DNA of 64,000 bases from Wenzhouxiangella sediminis. Its GTDB lineage: Bacteria; Pseudomonadota; Gammaproteobacteria; Xanthomonadales; Wenzhouxiangellaceae. Made by a program: the position numbers and the translations under genes. Each line of letters starts with the position of its first letter. Positions within the stretch are counted from its first letter, which is position 1. The notes under the pieces were generated by a model. It searched no databases. It had not been told where the DNA came from and saw only the letters and a program-made list of their open reading frames with translations. This document shows positions 38,245 to 46,441 of this stretch, piece by piece. The stretch lies in the NCBI RefSeq assembly GCF_003410055.1, contig NZ_QUZK01000022.1, positions 62,001 through 126,000 on the forward strand. Direction: 5' to 3'.

Positions 38245-39198
38245 ATGACGAACTGGCTGATCGTGTTGCTGGGACTGGTTGCGGCCTGGGTCCTGTTCTG
38301 GCTGCTGTGGCCGCGCCCGCTGGCGCGCCTGTTCATGGCCGCTGAGCGCAAGCAGGGTCGCCTGTCGATCCGTCGCGTGCGACAGGACGGATTCGACTGG
38401 CACGTTCTCGAAGGCGGCCACGGCGAGCCGCTGGTGCTCCTGCACGGTTTCAACGGCGACGGCTATCATTTCGCCCGCGTCTCGCGTCTGCTCGGCGCTC
38501 ATTTCCGCGTCATCGCACCCGACCTGCCCGGCTTCGGCCAGACCACCTTCCAAGGCGAACTCGACTACGACGTGGAATCGCAGGCCCGGCGGGTCCTGGC
38601 CCTGCTCGACGAGCTGGGCATCGAACGCTTCTACCTCGGCGGCAATTCCATGGGCGGCTATGTGGCCTGCGCCCTGGCGAGACTTGCGCCGGAGCGGGTT
38701 CGCGCGCTGTGGCTGATGAATCCCGGCGGACTCCAGACCGCGACGCTTTCACCGCTTTTCGAGGTCGTCTATCAGGGCGGCCACAACGCCCTGGTCGTGC
38801 GGAATCGCGAGGACTTCCAGCGACTGATGGACTACTGCTTCGTGCGCCCGCCCTGGCTGCCCCGACCGCTGGCGCGCGAGCTGGCCGATCGCGCCGCGCG
38901 ACACGCCGAACGGGCCCAGGACATATTCGACGCCATTCGCTTTCACTCCAAGCCGCTGGAGGACCTGGCCCGGGGCCTCGACATGCCGGCCCTGATCGTC
39001 TGGGGCCAGGCCGACCAGGTGCTGCACCCCGACGGCCTCAAGCTGCTTTCGGAGTGCATGCCCCAGGCTCAAACGCTGCTGATGCCGGCCACCGGCCACC
39101 TGCCGATGATCGAACAGCCACGGCCGACGGCCGAGGCCTGGATCAGCTTTGCCGAGTCGGCGGCCCGGCGGGAGACGCGCGAAGCGGCGCGAGTGTAG
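38245..39198 (+). CDS. Membrane-anchored alpha/beta hydrolase
   Basis: About 317 residues: an N-terminal transmembrane anchor (MTNWLIVLLGLVAAWVLFWL) and an alpha/beta hydrolase domain. Motifs are LVLLHGFNGDG (oxyanion hole), LGGNSMGGYVA (nucleophile elbow), VWGQADQVLHPDG (acid) and TGHLPMIEQP (histidine). Substrate is unknown, possibly an ester at the inner membrane. The ATG at 38245 has AGGGAAGG 12 nt upstream; an in-frame ATG at 38215 lacks a site. Confidence 0.88.
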   Translation: MTNWLIVLLGLVAAWVLFWLLWPRPLARLFMAAERKQGRLSIRRVRQDGFDWHVLEGGHGEPLVLLHGFNGDGYHFARVSRLLGAHFRVIAPDLPGFGQTTFQGELDYDVESQARRVLALLDELGIERFYLGGNSMGGYVACALARLAPERVRALWLMNPGGLQTATLSPLFEVVYQGGHNALVVRNREDFQRLMDYCFVRPPWLPRPLARELADRAARHAERAQDIFDAIRFHSKPLEDLARGLDMPALIVWGQADQVLHPDGLKLLSECMPQAQTLLMPATGHLPMIEQPRPTAEAWISFAESAARRETREAARV

Positions 39199-39241
39199 TA
39201 TGGCCACAGTTCACGGGGGATTGGAGAACACGGGAGGCAAC

Positions 39242-39268
39242 ATGAACAAGCATAAGGGAAGGGCGTAA
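39242..39268 (+). CDS. Eight-codon leader ORF ahead of the Lon-like gene
   Basis: ATG preceded by GGGAGGCAAC gives MNKHKGRA and a TAA, which ends one base before the GTG of the Lon-like gene. The strong site and tight junction suggest that ribosomes translating the leader reinitiate on the GTG, whose own site (GGGAAGGGCG) lies inside the leader. Too short for similarity evidence. Confidence 0.4.
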   Translation: MNKHKGRA

Positions 39269-39269
39269 C

Positions 39270-41594
39270 GTGGCCCGGCACGCGATTCCACCGGAACGCC
39301 TGCGATGGCAGCCCGACGGCAACGACATTCCCGGCGACTCGACCCGCGACATCCCGGTACTCGACGGCACGCTCGGCCAGGACGCGGCGCTCGAGGCCCT
39401 CCACTACGGCATCGCCAGTCCGGGCCACAACCAGCATGTGTTCCTGCGCGGCCCGCGCGGCAGCGGTCGGCGCAGGCTGCTCGATAGCCTGTTCGGAAGT
39501 TTGCGCCCCAAGGCGCGCCAGAATCGCGACTTCTGCTTCGTCCACAACTTCTCCAACCCCGACCGCCCCCGATTGATCATTCTGCCGCGCGGCGAAGGAC
39601 GCCCTTTCCAGAAGCAGATGCATCGCATCGCCCTGTTCGTGCGCGAACGGCTGCCCGACATTCTTGCCAACGACCCGATTCGCGGCCGCCGCGAAGCCCG
39701 GCGCGAGGCGGCCGAGCGCGACATCCGTCTGTTGCTGCGGCCGCTGGAGAAGAAACTCGAGGCCGAAGGCCTGGCCCTGATCCGCAGCCAGGCCGGCCCG
39801 AACGCGCGCCTGCAGGTTTCGGTTCGCATCATGGGCAAGCCCGTCTCCCAGGAAGAGTTCCGCAACATGGTGGCGCGCAAGCAGGCCACCGAGGAAGACC
39901 GCAAGAAATTCGAAGAGCGGATCAAGTCCTACGACGAAGAGATCAACAAGATCTCGCGGCAGATCCGCAAGAAGTGGCAGCAGGCCCAGCAGCACATCGA
40001 GCAGATCGACATAACCGAAACCGCCCGCATCATGGGCGAGATGACCGCCGAGGTCTCGCAACGCTTCAAGGCCGACGGAATCGAGGTGTACCTGCGCGAA
40101 GTCATCGACGACGTGCTGGAGAAGCGCATCGGGCACGAAACCAGCCAGCTCGCCGATCCGACCGTGCTCTACGGCGTCAACGTGCTCAACATGGGCCGCG
40201 AGGACAGCGGCGCTCCCGCCATCTCGACCAGTTCGATCTCTCCGGCCAGCCTGTTCGGCACCGTCGATCCGGCCTGGCGAAGCGGCGGCAGGGCCGTCGC
40301 GTCCTTCCAGGGCATCCGCTCGGGCACCCTGATCCAGGCCGACGGCGGTTTCCTGATTCTCGATGCCGAAGACCTGGCCAGCGAACCGGGCGTATTCCGC
40401 CAACTGCTGCGCATCCTGCGCGCCGGCGAGGTTTCCATTGCCGCGCCGACGGCCGACTGGAGCCAGGCCGCCCAGTCCCTGCGGCCGGAGGCCGTGCCCA
40501 TCGACGTGGGCGTCATCCTGGTCGGGGATGCGGCCGCCTACGCGCAACTGGAATCCATCAGCCGGGAGTTTTCCCGGCGCTTTCGCCTGCTGGCCGATCT
40601 CGAAGCCAGCGTTGAGCGCGACGGCGACGGAATCGACCGGACCTGCCGGTTCGTATCCGCCGTGGTGCAGCGCGAAGCCCTGCTGCCGCTGACGCGTCCG
40701 GGGCTGGCCGCCGTCGTGGAAATCAGCGCCCGTCTGTCCGACCAGCCGGGGCGGCTGACCACGCGCGTCGGCAGGCTCGCAGAAGTCATTCGCGAGGCCG
40801 CCTTTCTCGCTGCAGGAGACGACGAGACCGAAATAGGCCGCGAGCACGTCGAAGCCGCTTTCGGCAGGATTCGACACCGGGCCGGCCTGCCGGCGGCGGG
40901 AAGAATCCAGCACAGCGTCGACAGCGGCCTGATCCGACTGCGCGGCCGCTCGGCCGGCCAGCTCAACGTGATCAGCCGGGAGCGCCTGGCCGACGAGATG
41001 TTCGGCGCACCGGCCCGCCTGAGCCTGACCGCCGCAAGGGGCGCCGGCAACGGCATCTCCCTGGAAAGCGGCGAAGGCGAGTTGCCGGTTCGGCAATTCC
41101 TGCTGCCGATGCTCACCGAACTGTTGCACCTGGACGCCCTGCCCGACCTGCGCGTGGCGATGACCCTCGATCCCGCCGTGCTGCCGGATGATGCGGCATC
41201 GACCCTGCTCGGCCAGGCCTGCGGCCTGATCGCCGTGCTGGCCGGCCTCTCCGTCCGGCAGGAGCTGGCCGTGATCGGCAGCATCGACGCCCGCGGCCAG
41301 GTCGGACGGGTCGATTACCTGAATGAACGAATCGAAGGTTATTTCGACGCCTGTAACCGCGTGGGTCTGAACGGCCAGCAGGGCGTCATCATCCCGGCTG
41401 TGGACAAGGATCGGCTGGCCCTGGACAAGCGCGTCATCAAGGCCTGCACCAACGACCAGTTCCACATCATGGCCGCCGCCAGCATCGCCGAGGCCCTCGA
41501 ACGCCTGACCGGCAAGACCGCCGGCATCTGGAAGGACGACGGCTTCCCCGAAGACTCCGTGCTGGGGATGGCGCGGGCGAGCCTGCAGGCCTAG
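39270..41594 (+). CDS. Lon-family (S16, LonH-type) protein with inactivated ATPase and protease sites
   Basis: A 774-residue protein with the architecture of the YcbZ/LonH group: AAA region with an inserted helical segment (about 130-260) and C-terminal Lon protease domain (about 590-750). Family sequence is clear, e.g. GGFLILDAEDLA and QGVIIPA. Key residues are replaced: the P-loop reads GPRGSGRRR (61-69) with Arg for Lys; the catalytic serine position in the GDSAS motif reads DDAAS (Ala642); the catalytic lysine in NEKIEG reads NERIEG (Arg687). It is therefore probably catalytically dead, yet the frame is intact, so a scaffolding or regulatory role is possible. Confidence 0.88.
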   Translation: MARHAIPPERLRWQPDGNDIPGDSTRDIPVLDGTLGQDAALEALHYGIASPGHNQHVFLRGPRGSGRRRLLDSLFGSLRPKARQNRDFCFVHNFSNPDRPRLIILPRGEGRPFQKQMHRIALFVRERLPDILANDPIRGRREARREAAERDIRLLLRPLEKKLEAEGLALIRSQAGPNARLQVSVRIMGKPVSQEEFRNMVARKQATEEDRKKFEERIKSYDEEINKISRQIRKKWQQAQQHIEQIDITETARIMGEMTAEVSQRFKADGIEVYLREVIDDVLEKRIGHETSQLADPTVLYGVNVLNMGREDSGAPAISTSSISPASLFGTVDPAWRSGGRAVASFQGIRSGTLIQADGGFLILDAEDLASEPGVFRQLLRILRAGEVSIAAPTADWSQAAQSLRPEAVPIDVGVILVGDAAAYAQLESISREFSRRFRLLADLEASVERDGDGIDRTCRFVSAVVQREALLPLTRPGLAAVVEISARLSDQPGRLTTRVGRLAEVIREAAFLAAGDDETEIGREHVEAAFGRIRHRAGLPAAGRIQHSVDSGLIRLRGRSAGQLNVISRERLADEMFGAPARLSLTAARGAGNGISLESGEGELPVRQFLLPMLTELLHLDALPDLRVAMTLDPAVLPDDAASTLLGQACGLIAVLAGLSVRQELAVIGSIDARGQVGRVDYLNERIEGYFDACNRVGLNGQQGVIIPAVDKDRLALDKRVIKACTNDQFHIMAAASIAEALERLTGKTAGIWKDDGFPEDSVLGMARASLQA

Positions 41595-41637
41595 CAGACT
41601 TCCAGGCAGCGCCCAGCCGAGTTATTGCGGAGCTCTC

Positions 41638-42312
41638 TCAGTCAATCTGACGCAAGAACGTCCGCTGGCCCGACACACCCAGCTTGTCGAGCGAGCGCTC
41701 GAGGCGTTTGAGCATCGGTTCGGGATCGACGGGCTTGTCATCGATTCGGGCTCGGTCGAAGTCGATGACGTGCCAGTGGCCGTCGCCGTCGATGAGCAGG
41801 TTGTGGGCGTTCAGGTCGGGATGGACGACGCCGGCGGCGAAGAAGCGGTGCAGGGTTCGGCCCAGGCGGCGCCAGTGGAATTCCTCGAGGATGTCGGCCG
41901 CCTGGGGCAGGCTGATGGTGTTCTCGATCAGTCGGGTCAATATGGCAGCGCGATAGGTCAGGCCCAGGCGTTGGCAGCCGGCCATCAGCGGTGTCGGCAC
42001 CGGCAGATCCAGCTGGCGCAGGCGTGCGAGGATCCTGAACTCCCGGAAGCTGCGGCTGCGCGTGTAGCCGGTGAAGAAATACCGGTCCTTGCTGACGCGC
42101 GCCACCATGCCGCCGCGCAGGTAGCGGCGAAGGACGGCCGGGCCCGCCTCGGTGGTGACCGCCAGCGCCCGGCCTCGCCCACCGAATTCCGCCAGCACGG
42201 CGTCCCGTAATTCCCAGAACCGGGGTTGGAGCCACTCGGGGCTGACCGCGTCGAGGGCCGACGCGTCATATAGAATATGCAGTGAGCCTGCTTGCAGTTC
42301 CGATTCCGGCAT
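41638..42312 (-). CDS. kdkA: 3-deoxy-D-manno-octulosonic acid kinase
   Basis: A 224-residue protein-kinase-fold enzyme. The RRYLRGGMVARVSKDRYFF region is typical of KdkA, and the catalytic loop VVHPDLNAHNLLID with IDFDRARID completes the site. It phosphorylates KDO in the LPS inner core. The ATG at 42312 was chosen. It is divergent from a GT9 glycosyltransferase gene with a 38-bp intergenic region, which supports an LPS role. Confidence 0.9.
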   Translation of the reverse strand: MPESELQAGSLHILYDASALDAVSPEWLQPRFWELRDAVLAEFGGRGRALAVTTEAGPAVLRRYLRGGMVARVSKDRYFFTGYTRSRSFREFRILARLRQLDLPVPTPLMAGCQRLGLTYRAAILTRLIENTISLPQAADILEEFHWRRLGRTLHRFFAAGVVHPDLNAHNLLIDGDGHWHVIDFDRARIDDKPVDPEPMLKRLERSLDKLGVSGQRTFLRQID

Positions 42313-42350
42313 ATCGCCCCGGTCGCATTTCGATTGAGTTTCGCCGTATC

Positions 42351-43403
42351 GTGCCCGATCCACAGACGAACGAACCGCCCGGATCCCTCTGCCTCTTGCG
42401 CCTTTCGGCGCTCGGCGACGTCTGCAACACCGTGCCGCTGGTACGCGCCATCCAGCGCGCCTGGCCTGAGACGGCCCTGACCTGGATCGTCGGCAAGGCC
42501 GAACATCGGCTGGTTCACGATCTCCCCGGTGTCGAGTTCATTGTATTCGACAAGCGCGGTGCTTTCGCCGGCTTCAGGGACGCCCGCAGCCAGCTAGCGG
42601 GACGCCGCTTCGATACGCTGCTGCTCGCCCAGGTCTCGCAGCGCTCAACGATTCTTGCCAGCCAGGTGCGCGCCGACCGGCGCATCGGCTTCGACCGGGC
42701 GCGAGCCCGGCCGGGACACGGCCTGGTCATCAACGAGCGCATCGGCGCGGTCTCCTTCCAGCACCAGATGCACGCCTTCCTGGAGTTCGCCCGTTACCTG
42801 GGCTTGCCCACCGAGGGCGTCGACCGGCGCCTGCCCCTGCCCGAGGAAGCCCGCGCTTTCGCACGGCAGCACCAACCCGAGGCGCGCCGCGCCGTGATCA
42901 TCAGCCCGGCTTCGAGCCACACCGGGCGCAACTGGCACGCTGAAGGTTACGCTGCCGTGTCCGACTGGATCGTGGATGAGACGGGACGCCCCGTGATCCT
43001 GATGGGCGGACCGGGGCCGGCGGAACAGGAACTGGGACGAGCCATCGAGGCGAAGGCCCGCAATGCCGTGCTCAACCTGATCGGGCAAGACACGATAAAG
43101 CAGGCCCTGGCGATGTTCGAGCGGGCTGCCTGCGTGATCGCCCCCGACTCCGGTCCGGCCCACTTCGCCGATGCCATGGGCACACCGGTCGTGGGGCTCT
43201 ACGCGGCCACCTGGGCCCGGCGCTCGGGGCCCATCGACAGCCTGGAGCACACCGTCGACCGCTTTCCCCAGGCGGCCCGCGAATTCGCGGGCCGGGAACC
43301 GGAAGAACTGCGCTGGGGCAAGCGACTCGAGCGTCCCGGGGTGATGAGACTCATCACCCCGAAAATGGTGATCGATAGGCTCAAGCGCCTGCTCGACGCC
43401 TGA
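42351..43403 (+). CDS. Glycosyltransferase family 9 (heptosyltransferase-like)
   Basis: A 350-residue GT-B enzyme of the WaaC/WaaF type. The N terminus CLLRLSALGDVCNTVPLVRA is the family fingerprint, and ISPASSHTGRNWHAEGYA and PDSGPAHFADAMGTPVVGLY form the donor site. It probably adds heptose to the LPS core. The GTG at 42351 was chosen so as not to overlap kdkA. Confidence 0.92.
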   Translation: MPDPQTNEPPGSLCLLRLSALGDVCNTVPLVRAIQRAWPETALTWIVGKAEHRLVHDLPGVEFIVFDKRGAFAGFRDARSQLAGRRFDTLLLAQVSQRSTILASQVRADRRIGFDRARARPGHGLVINERIGAVSFQHQMHAFLEFARYLGLPTEGVDRRLPLPEEARAFARQHQPEARRAVIISPASSHTGRNWHAEGYAAVSDWIVDETGRPVILMGGPGPAEQELGRAIEAKARNAVLNLIGQDTIKQALAMFERAACVIAPDSGPAHFADAMGTPVVGLYAATWARRSGPIDSLEHTVDRFPQAAREFAGREPEELRWGKRLERPGVMRLITPKMVIDRLKRLLDA

Positions 43404-43414
43404 CTACTGGCTGA

Positions 43415-45757
43415 TCACCAGTTGCCGCACTCGATTTCCGACTGGGTCGTCTCGCCGCCGTCGAGGCGCGTGACCTCCACGTTGGCGGTCGCGGTGGCAC
43501 CCGACGGGTCGCTGATCGTGTAGCGGAACCGGTTGCGGCCGTTGCAGGTTTCACTGACCTGGAAAGTGATCGTGCCGTCCCCGTTGACGGTATATTGCGC
43601 CGGACTTCCATACCACTGCTCTACGGAGATGATCTCCAGCGGGTCGCCGTCCGGATCGAAGTCGTTGGCCAGCACATCGACAGTCACCGCCTGGCCGGCG
43701 GGCGTGCTGGCCTGGTCCGGGTTGGCCACCGGGGCGCGGTTGGCGAAGGCGACATCGATGGTCACGGTCGCCGTTGCTTCTCCACCCCGACCGTCGCTGA
43801 TCGTGTAGCTGAAGCTGTCGCTGCCGACGAATTCGTCGTTCGGCAGGTAGCGCAACGCGTCTCCGGACTGCGAGACAGTGCCGTTTCCGGGCTGCGTGAA
43901 GCCGGCAATGCTCAATGCGTCGCCATCGGGATCGCTCGCCGCTGCGAGCACGTCGATGTCGACCGGCTGGTTGCGCAGCGTCGCGGCGGTCAGGTCGCCC
44001 ACCACGGGCGGCTGATTGGGCGACTGGACGGTCACGGTCACCGTCGCACTCGCCTCGCCGCCGAAGCCGTCCTCCACCGTGTAGCTGAAGCTGTCGGTTC
44101 CGGTGAAGCCTTCGTTCGGCGTGTAGAGCACCTGCCCGCCGCTGGCCGAAGCCTGGCCGTTGGCCGGCTGCGTGACTCCCACGATGGTGAGCGTGTCGCC
44201 GTCGGCGTCGCTGTCGTTGGCAAGCACGTCGAGCGCGTTGTCGGTGGAGTCGGTGTCGACCGTGTACTGGTCGTTACCGGCCTGCGGCGCCTCGTTGGCG
44301 AACTCGATTTCGCCCTCTGTGACCGTCGCCGTGCTTTCCTGGTAGCGGTAGTAGTCCACGATGCGCTTGTGGCGGACCGGGTTGCGCAGAGCGCGACGGA
44401 TCCAGGGCGCTTCGACCGGCACCTCGACCTGGCGGATTTCGGTGGCCGGTTCATCCGGTCCGACGGTCACGGTCTCGGTGCTCGAACGCTCGGTCACGAA
44501 GCTGATTTCGACGCGGCGGTTCTTCGAACGGTTCTCGGGGCCGTCGTTGGGGAAGCGCGGCTCGGTCTCGCCTTCACCGCGCCAGTCGATCCGGTCGGCC
44601 TCGACACCGCGGGAGGTCAGGTAATCCACAACCGAGCGGGCCCGACGCTCGCTCAAGCCCTGGTTGTATTCCTCGGTGCCGATGTTGCAGGTGTGACCGA
44701 CGATCTGAATGTCGCCGACCAGGCCACCGTCGTCGACCACGGCCAGGATTTCGTCGAGCGTATTCTCGGCCGCGGGCTTGAGGACCGAGCTGTCGAAATC
44801 GAAGGTCGTGCGATCGGTCAGGGTGACCTCGTTGACGACCATGCGTTCCTCAGTGCGCGATTCACCGGCGACCTCGACCTCCACGTCACGATACTGGCGA
44901 GACGGGCGGAAGGAATTCTCGGAGCCGCCGAAGCTGAAGCTGTAGACGATACTGCCGCGCAGGTCGTTGTCGTCGACCACGAAGTCGCCGTCCTTGTACG
45001 CATAGCTGGTGCGCAGGCTCAGGCTGTGCGGCGAATTGCGGAAGTGCTTGTCAAGAGAGAGCGAGGCGGTCGTCTGCGAGGAGCTGTAGTCACCCTCTTC
45101 ATAGTCCAGCCCGCCGCGCAGGCGGATCAGGGGGTCGTCGAAGAATCGCTCGGCGCGCAGGCCCAGGCCCCACTCGTACGGCTCTTCAAACCACTCGGTG
45201 ACGGTCTCGATCGTGTCCACGCGCGAAAATGCCCGGCCTTCGATCTCGCCGGTGACCAGCATTTCGTCGATGGTGGTGGCGCGATCGACCAGGCGCTCGT
45301 CGGACAGGGCGGTCATGCCGTAGCCCGAGAACGCCCAGTTGCGGCCTTCCCAGCCGGCGCCGAAGGTCAGCTTGCGATCCTCGAACTGGTTCTGGTCGGC
45401 GGCGATGAACAGCTTGGCCACGTTGCCGTCGGTGTACACCGGCCCGTCGGGGCCTTCCTCGGCGGTCTCGTTGATCAACCAGTGGTAATTGAGCTTGACG
45501 CCGCCGGCGCCCTCGCTGCCCAGCCAGCCGTCGCCGATGAAGCTGGAACGCTGCGACTCGTAAAGTGCGGCCTGGAACTCACCGACAACGTCGAACTCGC
45601 TGTCGAGCCCGATGCCGATACGGTAGCGGTCACCGATGAAATGGAAGGTGGGCGTGCCGGCCTGGCTGCGGGGTTCTTCCCCGTCGTCGACCTGGGCCAC
45701 GGCCACGGTGGCGAGACTCTGGGCAAGCACCAGAGATAGTAGCAATTTGCGAAACAT
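43415..45757 (-). CDS. OmpA-family outer-membrane protein with C-terminal Ig-like repeats
   Basis: A 780-residue protein: signal peptide (1-21), a beta-barrel region (about 35-290) rich in aromatic-ended strands, an OmpA peptidoglycan-binding domain (about 310-425) with FDFDSSVLKPAA and QGLSERRARSVVDYL, then three cadherin/Big_9-like repeats (about 489-575, 580-668, 669-770) each with LAND.D.DGD-type calcium-style motifs. The usual GHTD of the OmpA domain reads GHTC (Cys357). Two cysteines near the C terminus may pair. The order barrel-OmpA-Ig is unusual. Confidence 0.88.
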   Translation of the reverse strand: MFRKLLLSLVLAQSLATVAVAQVDDGEEPRSQAGTPTFHFIGDRYRIGIGLDSEFDVVGEFQAALYESQRSSFIGDGWLGSEGAGGVKLNYHWLINETAEEGPDGPVYTDGNVAKLFIAADQNQFEDRKLTFGAGWEGRNWAFSGYGMTALSDERLVDRATTIDEMLVTGEIEGRAFSRVDTIETVTEWFEEPYEWGLGLRAERFFDDPLIRLRGGLDYEEGDYSSSQTTASLSLDKHFRNSPHSLSLRTSYAYKDGDFVVDDNDLRGSIVYSFSFGGSENSFRPSRQYRDVEVEVAGESRTEERMVVNEVTLTDRTTFDFDSSVLKPAAENTLDEILAVVDDGGLVGDIQIVGHTCNIGTEEYNQGLSERRARSVVDYLTSRGVEADRIDWRGEGETEPRFPNDGPENRSKNRRVEISFVTERSSTETVTVGPDEPATEIRQVEVPVEAPWIRRALRNPVRHKRIVDYYRYQESTATVTEGEIEFANEAPQAGNDQYTVDTDSTDNALDVLANDSDADGDTLTIVGVTQPANGQASASGGQVLYTPNEGFTGTDSFSYTVEDGFGGEASATVTVTVQSPNQPPVVGDLTAATLRNQPVDIDVLAAASDPDGDALSIAGFTQPGNGTVSQSGDALRYLPNDEFVGSDSFSYTISDGRGGEATATVTIDVAFANRAPVANPDQASTPAGQAVTVDVLANDFDPDGDPLEIISVEQWYGSPAQYTVNGDGTITFQVSETCNGRNRFRYTISDPSGATATANVEVTRLDGGETTQSEIECGNW

Positions 45758-45833
45758 CGACCGCCCCTGCTGTTGTTATCGGGAAAACGGGAGCAATTCT
45801 ACTCCCCTGGCAGGAACAAGACCACGGAAAGCG

Positions 45834-45857
45834 GGCGAAATTCCGATGTATTTCGCC
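45834..45857. terminator. Hairpin downstream of the DUF6165 gene (weak terminator candidate)
   Basis: Inverted repeat GGCGAAAT / ATTTCGCC with an 8-nt loop, 5 bp past the DUF6165 stop. No proper T-tract follows on the minus strand; it also lies upstream of the OmpA-family gene and could be regulatory. Confidence 0.35.
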
Positions 45858-45862
45858 TTCTT

Positions 45863-46252
45863 CTAGCGATAGTCGCTGTAGGACTTCTCCTCCACGATCT
45901 CGGAGCCGAGGCGCTCGTTGACCCGCTTCTTGAGCGCGGCACGCTCGTCGTTGCGGAGATAGACCGAACGGGCCAGCTCAACGAAGTGGTCGCCGAAACG
46001 CCCGTCGCGTTCTTCCTCGCGGATGGCGTCCTCGATTTCCCACAGGGCCTCATTGACCTCGCGCAGGCGCCCGCGCAGGGCGTCGATGTCGCCGTCCTCC
46101 AGCCCGGCGTCCTGCCAAACGCTCCAGAGCAGTTCATGCTCGCGCCGCACGTTGGCGAGCTTGGCCTCGTCGTCGATGCGCTCGAGCTTGATCTCGAGAA
46201 TGGAGAGCTTGTCGAGCAGCTCACCCGGCGAGACGGGAATCAGCAATTCCAT
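45863..46252 (-). CDS. DUF6165 family protein
   Basis: A 129-residue cytosolic protein beginning with a conserved VSPGELLDKLSILEIKLERI segment and continuing as an all-helical, charge-rich domain. I recognise the pattern as DUF6165, a family of unknown function often found near LPS or glycan genes, which fits kdkA and the GT9 gene nearby. GAGGATTCTCC precedes the ATG. Confidence 0.75.
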   Translation of the reverse strand: MELLIPVSPGELLDKLSILEIKLERIDDEAKLANVRREHELLWSVWQDAGLEDGDIDALRGRLREVNEALWEIEDAIREEERDGRFGDHFVELARSVYLRNDERAALKKRVNERLGSEIVEEKSYSDYR

Positions 46253-46300
46253 GGAGAATCCTCGGCTGTTCTGGCGAAAAAGCTAACGCAGAAAAAGAGA

Positions 46301-46391
46301 AACCGCAAAGACGCAAAGAGCGCAAAGTGTCATGAATGAAATCTCATCCATTATCCCTTCTTTGCGTTCTTCGCGCGCTTTGCGGTTAACC
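46301..46391. repeat. Family C inverted-arm repeat (CGCAAAG words)
   Basis: The left arm (46301-46327) contains AACCGCAAAGACGCAAAGAG and a further CGCAAAG. The right arm (46359-46391) is the complement with CTTTGCG words ending TGCGGTTAACC. The spacer is about 31 bp. It lies in the gap between pnp and the DUF6165 gene. Confidence 0.85.
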
Positions 46392-46405
46392 GATTTTCAG
46401 TCGAG

Positions 46406-46430
46406 CGACCGCCCGGTGTCCGAGCGGTCG
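46406..46430 (-). terminator. Stem-loop downstream of pnp
   Basis: On the minus strand CGACCGCTCGG and CCGGGCGGTCG pair over 11 bp (one wobble) around a 3-nt loop, 11 bp after the pnp stop. There is no T-tract, so it is more likely a 3'-end stabilising structure or part of a factor-dependent terminator. Confidence 0.45.
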
Positions 46431-46441
46431 TCAGAGCTCGA

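Noticed and set aside
39069-41465. Long antisense frame opposite the Lon-like gene
   Set aside because: It has shadow composition, runs into the neighbouring hydrolase gene, and has no recognisable domain.
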